From NCBI GenBank assembly GCA_017542725.1, contig JAFXWR010000210.1, forward strand, positions 1-10,807: 10,807 bases of DNA, written 5' to 3'. The notes below the pieces were generated by a model, which saw nothing but the letters and a program-made list of their open reading frames with translations, did no database searches and was not told the origin of the DNA. Within the stretch, counting starts at the first letter, position 1; the number at the start of each line of letters is the position of its first letter. Below, in pieces: positions 6,643-10,807 of this stretch. The position numbers were made by a program, and so were the translations under genes. Origin of the DNA: Lachnospiraceae bacterium. Its GTDB lineage: Bacteria > Bacillota_A > Clostridia > Lachnospirales > Lachnospiraceae.

Positions 6643-7550
6643 TGGAATTAATTAAAAGAGAAACTATATATTTATGGTATTACATTGATATCCAGCTTCA
6701 TCAACTATTTATCTACTGGCTCATCGGTATCCTCATCGGATCATTCATATCAGTATTTGCAAAAGATAAGATACATAGCATAATGTCTGATGCCAATGAA
6801 AAGAAGTGGGGGCTACTTGGCATAATACCATCATGTATATTAGGAATTATTTCACCGCTTTGTATGTACGGAACTATTCCAATTGCTGCATCATTTGCAA
6901 AAAAAGATATGAGAGAGGACTATATTGCAAGTTTCTGTATGGCATCAATACTTCTAAATCCACAACTCATAATTTATAGTATGGCACTTGGAAATATGAT
7001 GCTTGTAATAAGAATTATAAGTTGCACATTATGTGGAATAGTGGCTGGGCTGCTTGTGTATATTTTTTATCAAAAAAATGGAAAAAAGTTTTTCGACTTT
7101 TCAAAATTTGATGAGACTTTGAAAAGTAAAGATGTTGATAGCAATTTGTTCGTCAGATATTTAAAAAATGTGTGGCGAAATATAAAAGCAACAGGACCAT
7201 ATTTCTTGATAGGCATAATGCTTACAGCATTATTTCAAATTCATGTGCCAGAAGATGTAATGATAAAACTTTTTGGTGGAAATAAAGCTTGGGGAGTACT
7301 TATGGCAGCAACAATAGGCGTACCACTTTATGTATGTGGCGGAGGGACGATACCACTACTTCGTGATTGGTTGTCTCGTGGCATGAGTATGGGAGCAGCA
7401 ACATCATTTATGATTACTGGGCCGGCAACTAAAATCACAAATCTTGGTGCACTTAAAATATGCCTTGGAATAAAAAATTTTATAATTTATATAATTTATA
7501 CAATAATCTTCTCGTTGTTAAGTGGAATAATTATAAATATATTAGTATAA
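6642..7550 (+). CDS. COG0701 / ArsP-like permease
   Basis: A polytopic membrane protein of 302 residues with about eight hydrophobic segments in two related halves around a charged cytoplasmic loop (about 145-180). Half 1 carries SPLCMYGTIPIA (71-82) and SILLNPQ (102-108); half 2 carries GVPLYVCGGGTIPLL (226-240) and FMITGPATKITNLGA (257-270). This internal duplication and the Gly-Thr-Ile-Pro motifs match the DUF318/ArsP_1 permease family, some members of which export organoarsenicals. The cysteine-rich CSC-type motif of many relatives is replaced by a single Cys in each half (C74, C232). Its substrate is unknown. The ATG overlaps the DUF362 stop codon and lacks a clear SD, so it is probably translated by coupling to the DUF362 gene, which suggests the two proteins work together. 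Confidence 0.85.
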   Translation: MELIKRETIYLWYYIDIQLHQLFIYWLIGILIGSFISVFAKDKIHSIMSDANEKKWGLLGIIPSCILGIISPLCMYGTIPIAASFAKKDMREDYIASFCMASILLNPQLIIYSMALGNMMLVIRIISCTLCGIVAGLLVYIFYQKNGKKFFDFSKFDETLKSKDVDSNLFVRYLKNVWRNIKATGPYFLIGIMLTALFQIHVPEDVMIKLFGGNKAWGVLMAATIGVPLYVCGGGTIPLLRDWLSRGMSMGAATSFMITGPATKITNLGALKICLGIKNFIIYIIYTIIFSLLSGIIINILV

Positions 7551-7565
7551 AAGAAGGAGAAATTT

Positions 7566-8108
7566 ATGAGTAAGAAAAATATAGGAGCTACATTGGCATT
7601 ATACCCATGTCCTACAATAGTAGTAGGAGCATTTGTTGATGAAAAACCTACATGGACTTTGGTAGCACATGCAGGTACAGTGGCACATAGTCATTTGATG
7701 GTTTCGCTTGTTAAGTCACATTATATTAATAAAGGAATCAATGCTAATAAAAAATTATCTGTAAATATAGTCGATGAATCTTGGATTAAAGAAGCGGATA
7801 AGATGGGAACGATAAGCGGAAGCAAAGAAGATAAATCAAATTATTTTAAATGGACTAAAGGACAAAACGGAGCTCCTCTTATAGATGATGCAAAAGTCTC
7901 AATTGAGTGTGAAATGGATGGAAATTATGAATTAGAGAACTTTGATAATTTCATCTGTAAGATACTTGCAACTTATGTAAATGAAGATTATTTAAACGAA
8001 AGTGGAAAAATTGATTATCATAAGTTTAAACCAGTCTTATTTGAATTCCCAACCTATGAATATTTTGTTACCGGTGATAAAGTTGGAAATTGTGGAAAGA
8101 TGAATTAG
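7566..8108 (+). CDS. Flavin reductase-like (FMN-binding split barrel) protein
   Basis: A soluble 180-residue protein of the flavoredoxin/flavin-reductase-like family, which binds FMN in a split beta-barrel. Recognisable parts are the N-terminal strand ALYPCPTIVVGAF, the conserved stretch HSHLMVSLVKSHYINKGI (41-58) with NKKLSVNIVD after it (61-70), the WTKGQNGAPLIDDAKVSIEC segment, and a C-terminal strand KPVLFEFPTYEYF. Relatives transfer electrons between NAD(P)H or ferredoxin and flavins, or reduce small electrophiles; which applies here is not visible. No signal peptide is present, so it should be cytoplasmic. The SD is AGAAGGAG (7552-7559) and the gene starts 15 nt after the permease. It is followed at 17 nt by the decarboxylase-cupin gene. 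Confidence 0.87.
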   Translation: MSKKNIGATLALYPCPTIVVGAFVDEKPTWTLVAHAGTVAHSHLMVSLVKSHYINKGINANKKLSVNIVDESWIKEADKMGTISGSKEDKSNYFKWTKGQNGAPLIDDAKVSIECEMDGNYELENFDNFICKILATYVNEDYLNESGKIDYHKFKPVLFEFPTYEYFVTGDKVGNCGKMN

Positions 8109-8125
8109 TTTTAAAGAGGGATTGT

Positions 8126-8860
8126 ATGAAAAAAATAGTTCAAACAGCAGGAAGAGATCAACTTGGAAATTTTGCAAAGGATTTTGCACACTTTAATGAT
8201 GATGTGTTATTTGGTGAAAATTGGAATAATACAGACATTAATTTAAAAACAAGATGCATTATAACAGTTGTATCATTAGTTTCTCAAGGCATAGTGGATT
8301 CTTCGCTTAAATATCATTTGCAAAATGCAAAAAATAATGGAGTGACAAAATCTGAAATAGCAGCTATCTTAACTCATAATGCATTTTATGCAGGATGGCC
8401 AAAAGCTTGGGCAGCATTTAATCTTGCAAAAGAAGTATGGAGCGAAGATGTAAATGATAAAGACGCAGCAAGAGCAAAACATGAGGCATCAATGATTTAT
8501 CCTATAGGAGAAGAGAATCCATACGGAAAATATTTTGTAGGAAAAAGTTATTTGCATCTCATTTGTAAAGACCAAGTTGCTATGTATAATGTGACATTTG
8601 AACCAGGATGTAGAAATAATTGGCATAGGCATCTCGCAAAATCTGGAGGCGGACAAATACTTATGTGTATAGCTGGCTTTGGTTATTACCAAGAGGAAGG
8701 AAAAGAGAGAAGAGAATTAGGACCTGGCGACATAGTAAACATACCTACAAATGTAAAACATTGGCATGGAGCAAGACCTGACAGTTGGTTTTCTCATATA
8801 TCTGTAGAAGTGCCAGGTGTAGACGGTAGTACTGAGTGGCTTGAGCCAGTTGAATATTAG
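8126..8860 (+). CDS. Carboxymuconolactone decarboxylase-cupin fusion protein
   Basis: A 244-residue cytoplasmic protein with two domains. Residues about 8-106 are a carboxymuconolactone decarboxylase/AhpD-like helical domain (NLKTRCIITVVSLVSQG, then AAILTHNAFYAGWPKAWAAF); the CxxC of AhpD peroxidase partners is absent, so a thiol peroxidase role is unlikely. Residues about 145-235 are a cupin: NNWHRHLAKSGGGQIL gives His167, His169 and Gln177 (Gln where many cupins have Glu), and PGDIVNIPTNVKHWHG gives the later metal-ligand His (212 or 214). Related fusions are common in anaerobes beside flavin enzymes, but their substrate is not established. I chose ATG 8126, with AGAGGG (8115-8120) 5 nt upstream, over an in-frame TTG at 8090 that would overlap the preceding gene and lacks an SD. 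Confidence 0.9.
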   Translation: MKKIVQTAGRDQLGNFAKDFAHFNDDVLFGENWNNTDINLKTRCIITVVSLVSQGIVDSSLKYHLQNAKNNGVTKSEIAAILTHNAFYAGWPKAWAAFNLAKEVWSEDVNDKDAARAKHEASMIYPIGEENPYGKYFVGKSYLHLICKDQVAMYNVTFEPGCRNNWHRHLAKSGGGQILMCIAGFGYYQEEGKERRELGPGDIVNIPTNVKHWHGARPDSWFSHISVEVPGVDGSTEWLEPVEY

Positions 8861-8880
8861 AAATTAAAAGTGGTGAGTTT

Positions 8881-9210
8881 ATGAACATAACATTTAATAT
8901 TTATTATAAGAGTGAGAATGGAAATGCAAAAAAGTTTGCAGAAGAAATGATAAGTAGCGGCATAGTGGATGAGATAAGATCAAAAAAAGGAAATCTTAGA
9001 TACGAATATTTTATACCACTAAATGATGACAGCACTATTCTTTTGATTGATAGTTGGGAGAATCAAGAGGCGCTTGATGCGCATCATAACTCTGACACTA
9101 TGAAAAAGATAATGGAACTTAGAAACAAATATGACTTACATATGACTGTAGAAAAATATATAAAAGATGATACTAATATGGAAAGCAATGATAAGTTTAT
9201 ACGAAAATAA
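8881..9210 (+). CDS. Antibiotic biosynthesis monooxygenase (ABM)-domain protein
   Basis: A small 109-residue cytoplasmic protein with the dimeric alpha-beta (ferredoxin-like) fold of ABM/YgiN proteins. The diagnostic core is NLRYEYFIPLNDDSTILLIDSWENQEALDAHHNSD (residues 38-72, shown here in abbreviated sense: strand, Trp-Glu, then Ala-Leu-x-Ala-His). Relatives include quinol monooxygenases and cofactor-free oxygenases, though many have no known reaction. A strict anaerobe would be more likely to use such a fold on quinone-like electrophiles than with oxygen. The C-terminal 15 residues are charged and probably disordered. The SD is weak (GTGGTGAG, 8870-8877). It starts 20 nt after the cupin gene and appears to be the last gene of the tetR operon, since a 196-nt gap follows. 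Confidence 0.87.
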   Translation: MNITFNIYYKSENGNAKKFAEEMISSGIVDEIRSKKGNLRYEYFIPLNDDSTILLIDSWENQEALDAHHNSDTMKKIMELRNKYDLHMTVEKYIKDDTNMESNDKFIRK

Positions 9211-9406
9211 TTTTTAATAATGCTAAAAAAAATATAATTAAACAAGTTTTGAAAATAATGATGAAAATGTAAGATATTATTTATAAAATATACTATATAC
9301 AATTAATATATAAATCATAAAAAAGTAGAATTAAATGAAAGGAGAATGTGTGATAAGTTATTAATTAATTAGCAATAATAATAACCATATTATACATAGT
9401 AAAAAA
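9211..9406. other. AT-rich gap with an orphan SD and a possible remnant of a flavodoxin gene start
   Basis: This 196-nt stretch holds no gene and no convincing terminator hairpin. AAAGGAG (9338-9344) is followed by ATG (9346) and the frame MCDKLLIN-stop (ending 9372); the SD-to-ATG gap of 1 nt makes translation doubtful. The block AAATGA-AA-GGAGAATG (9333-9348) nearly repeats AAATGA-GGAGAATG (9655-9668), the internal start site of the downstream flavodoxin domain, and MCDKLLI resembles the usual first residues of cytoplasmic flavodoxins. It may therefore be a degraded duplicate of that start region. A TATTAT (9388-9393) lies 13 nt before the flavodoxin lipoprotein ATG and could be a -10 box, but no good -35 accompanies it. 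Confidence 0.4.
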
Positions 9407-10153
9407 ATGAAGAATTTAAGGATAGTATTAATGAGTTTATTAGTATGCAGTGCAGTATTTATGAGTTCATGCGGTAATTCAAATCAAAACAGTGTGGCAG
9501 TAAATAACAATACTGAATCAGCAGCTGTGGCAAACGAAACAACCGTAATTGAAACAAAAGTTGAAACAACAAAAAGAACTGAAGAAACTACAACTAAGGC
9601 AGATGAAACAACTTCAGAACAAGTGTCTGAAGTACAACAAAATTCAAATGCTGTAAATGAGGAGAATGAAATGCCAACAAATGAAGTATTAGTTGCATAT
9701 TTTTCAGCAACAGGCACAACTAAAAGAGTTGCGGAGAAAATAGCAGAACTTACAGGTGCAGACATCTATGAGATAGTGCCAAAGAATCCATATAGTGATG
9801 CAGATTTAAATTGGCATGATAACAATAGTAGAAGTACAAAAGAAATGAATGATTCAAGTGTTCGTCCAGAGATAGGAAGTAGCGATATAAATTTAGATCA
9901 ATATAAAACAATTTATCTTGGATATCCTATTTGGTGGGGAGATGCACCAAGAATTATGGCAACATTTGTAGAAAAATATAATTTTGATGGTAAAAAAGTT
10001 ATACCATTCTGCACTTCAGGTGGAAGCGGTATAGGTAGAAGTGGTTCTAATCTTGGAAATCTCGCAGGATCTGGAAGTTTTGCTAATGGTGAGAGATTAA
10101 ATAGTAGTGCCGATACAAATAATATCCAGAACTTTATTAACAACAACAAATAG
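9407..10153 (+). CDS. Flavodoxin-domain lipoprotein
   Basis: The 248-residue product has a lipoprotein signal (MKNLRIVLMSLLVCSAVF) with a lipobox ending SSC (lipidated C22), a linker rich in Thr, Glu, Asn and Val (about 23-88), and a flavodoxin domain (about 89-248). The FMN-phosphate loop SATGTTKR (100-107) and the flavin-stacking YPIWWGDAP (173-181) are intact, so it should bind FMN and carry electrons on the outer face of the membrane. ATG 9407 lacks an SD and may be leaderless; a later ATG at 9431 has AAGGA nearby but would lose the positively charged start of the signal peptide. An internal ATG at 9671 (M89), with GAGGAG (9659-9664) 6 nt upstream, sits exactly at the domain boundary and could give a 160-residue cytoplasmic flavodoxin. 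The DUF4405 gene begins 8 nt downstream, a likely electron-transfer partner. Confidence 0.9.
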   Translation: MKNLRIVLMSLLVCSAVFMSSCGNSNQNSVAVNNNTESAAVANETTVIETKVETTKRTEETTTKADETTSEQVSEVQQNSNAVNEENEMPTNEVLVAYFSATGTTKRVAEKIAELTGADIYEIVPKNPYSDADLNWHDNNSRSTKEMNDSSVRPEIGSSDINLDQYKTIYLGYPIWWGDAPRIMATFVEKYNFDGKKVIPFCTSGGSGIGRSGSNLGNLAGSGSFANGERLNSSADTNNIQNFINNNK

Positions 10154-10161
10154 GGTTTTCA

Positions 10162-10807
10162 ATGAATAGATTAAAAAGAATTGTAGATATTATAATGAGC
10201 TTGATATTAATCCCCCTCATGGCCTACCAAGTAACAGGTGAAGCAGCACATGAGTGGCTTGGTATTAGCATGGTATTACTTGTTCTAGTCCATCAAGTGC
10301 TAAATAGAAAATGGTATGCAACATTATTTAAAGGTAACTATATGCCATTTAGGATACTTAGTATAATAATAAATGTATTACTTTTAATTTCGTTTGCACT
10401 AACTGCTATTTCAGGAATTTCAATGAGTAATCATGCAGTGCCATTTTTATATAATTTAATAAATGTAAATACTGCAAGAGTAATGCATTTAGCATTTTCA
10501 TATTGGGCATTCATACTTATGGGCTTGCACATTGGAATGCATGTCAATGTAATGACTGCTAAGATACCAAACAATATAAAGAATGTGTTAGCAATAATAT
10601 TTACTATAATTTCAGGGTATGGGTTTTACTTATTTTTAAAAAGTGGAATAGTAAATTATATTACATTTAAAACTCATTTTGCATTTCTTGATTATGAAAA
10701 AGCGGCAGCATTAGTATTTTTAGAAAACATTTTGATGATAATATTTTTCGCATTCGTAGGACATAATATATCAAATGCCATAAGAGATGTAGGGAAAAAA
10801 GATACCA
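10162..10807 (+). CDS. DUF4405 membrane protein, possible haem-binding (3' end beyond the window)
   Basis: The frame starts at ATG 10162 and is still open at the window end, giving 215 codons. It begins MNRLKRIVDIIMSLILIPLMAY and has about six hydrophobic helices. The first part, AYQVTGEAAHEWLGISMVLL followed by HQVLNRKWY, is characteristic of DUF4405 proteins. Histidines within or beside helices (H30, H44, H109, H123, H127) are spaced as in four-helix b-type cytochromes and ferric-reductase-like proteins, so haem binding is plausible but unproven. Fe-S motifs are not seen. The SD is weak (AGGG, 10152-10155, overlapping the upstream stop), consistent with coupling to the flavodoxin lipoprotein gene 8 nt earlier. 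Such a pair could pass electrons between the membrane and the surface flavodoxin; the direction is unknown. Confidence 0.8.
   Translation, partial: MNRLKRIVDIIMSLILIPLMAYQVTGEAAHEWLGISMVLLVLVHQVLNRKWYATLFKGNYMPFRILSIIINVLLLISFALTAISGISMSNHAVPFLYNLINVNTARVMHLAFSYWAFILMGLHIGMHVNVMTAKIPNNIKNVLAIIFTIISGYGFYLFLKSGIVNYITFKTHFAFLDYEKAAALVFLENILMIIFFAFVGHNISNAIRDVGKKDT

Noticed and set aside
8090..8125. Longer decarboxylase-cupin reading from TTG 8090
   Set aside because: It overlaps the preceding gene, lacks an SD and adds residues with no domain content; ATG 8126 has AGAGGG at 5 nt.
9211..9406. A flavin (FMN) riboswitch ahead of the flavodoxin gene, or ahead of the S component
   Set aside because: The AT-rich sequence has none of the conserved GC-rich helices expected of such an aptamer, and the gap before the S component is only 20 nt.
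9484..9765. 93-codon open frame on the - strand across the flavodoxin lipoprotein linker
   Set aside because: Its Ser/Val/Thr-rich translation simply mirrors the repetitive Thr/Glu linker of the + strand gene; no SD or family resemblance. Other - strand frames within pnp, the S component, the cupin and DUF362 genes are likewise shadows.

Overview
The window is AT-rich DNA in which every recognisable gene lies on the + strand. Strong purine-rich Shine-Dalgarno (SD) sites, short intergenic gaps, an RNase PH/KH/S1 polynucleotide phosphorylase, a BspA-type (DUF285) leucine-rich repeat protein, a secreted protein with a choline-binding-like cell-wall repeat, and an ECF-transporter S component point to an anaerobic low-GC Firmicute. 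Clostridia, probably Lachnospiraceae or a relative, fits best. This is inferred from gene style; no rRNA or tRNA gene is present to fix it.

Region 1 (1-4120) is housekeeping plus cell surface. It starts with the 3' end of a BspA-like repeat protein anchored by a C-terminal membrane helix, closed by a Rho-independent terminator (1088-1110). A promoter (1111-1139) follows, then pnp (1188-3278) and, 37 nt after it and probably on the same transcript, a 250-residue secreted protein with one cell-wall-binding-like repeat and an unrecognised C-terminal domain. A strong symmetrical hairpin terminator (4096-4120) ends the block.

Region 2 (4136-9210) looks like one TetR-controlled operon. Its promoter (TTGACA-17-TATACT) is bracketed by two identical 17-bp palindromes, one on the -35 and one at the expected start of transcription. 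Then come tetR, an orphan ECF S component, a 110-nt gap holding three GC-rich hairpin-like repeats, a DUF362 lipoprotein whose stop overlaps the start of a COG0701-type permease, a flavin-reductase-like split-barrel protein, a carboxymuconolactone decarboxylase-cupin fusion, and an antibiotic-biosynthesis-monooxygenase-like protein. The last three are families of small redox or aromatic/quinone chemistry.

Region 3 (9211-10807) is a 196-nt AT-rich gap, a flavodoxin-domain lipoprotein, and the 5' part of a DUF4405 multi-helix membrane protein with conserved histidines that could bind haem. It may be a second transcription unit.

Taken together, regions 2 and 3 suggest an inducible envelope redox or detoxification module: surface-tethered DUF362 and flavodoxin domains, a possible haem membrane partner, cytoplasmic flavin and quinone enzymes, and two transport proteins. 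The substrate is unknown. The most unusual observation is that both lipoproteins have the same build: signal peptide and lipobox, a Thr/Glu/Lys-rich linker, then an in-frame SD-like sequence and ATG exactly where the catalytic domain begins. Each gene could therefore make a surface form and a cytoplasmic form, or each could be a cytoplasmic gene that captured a lipoprotein leader. Upstream of the flavodoxin lipoprotein there is also what may be a degraded second copy of the flavodoxin translation-initiation region.
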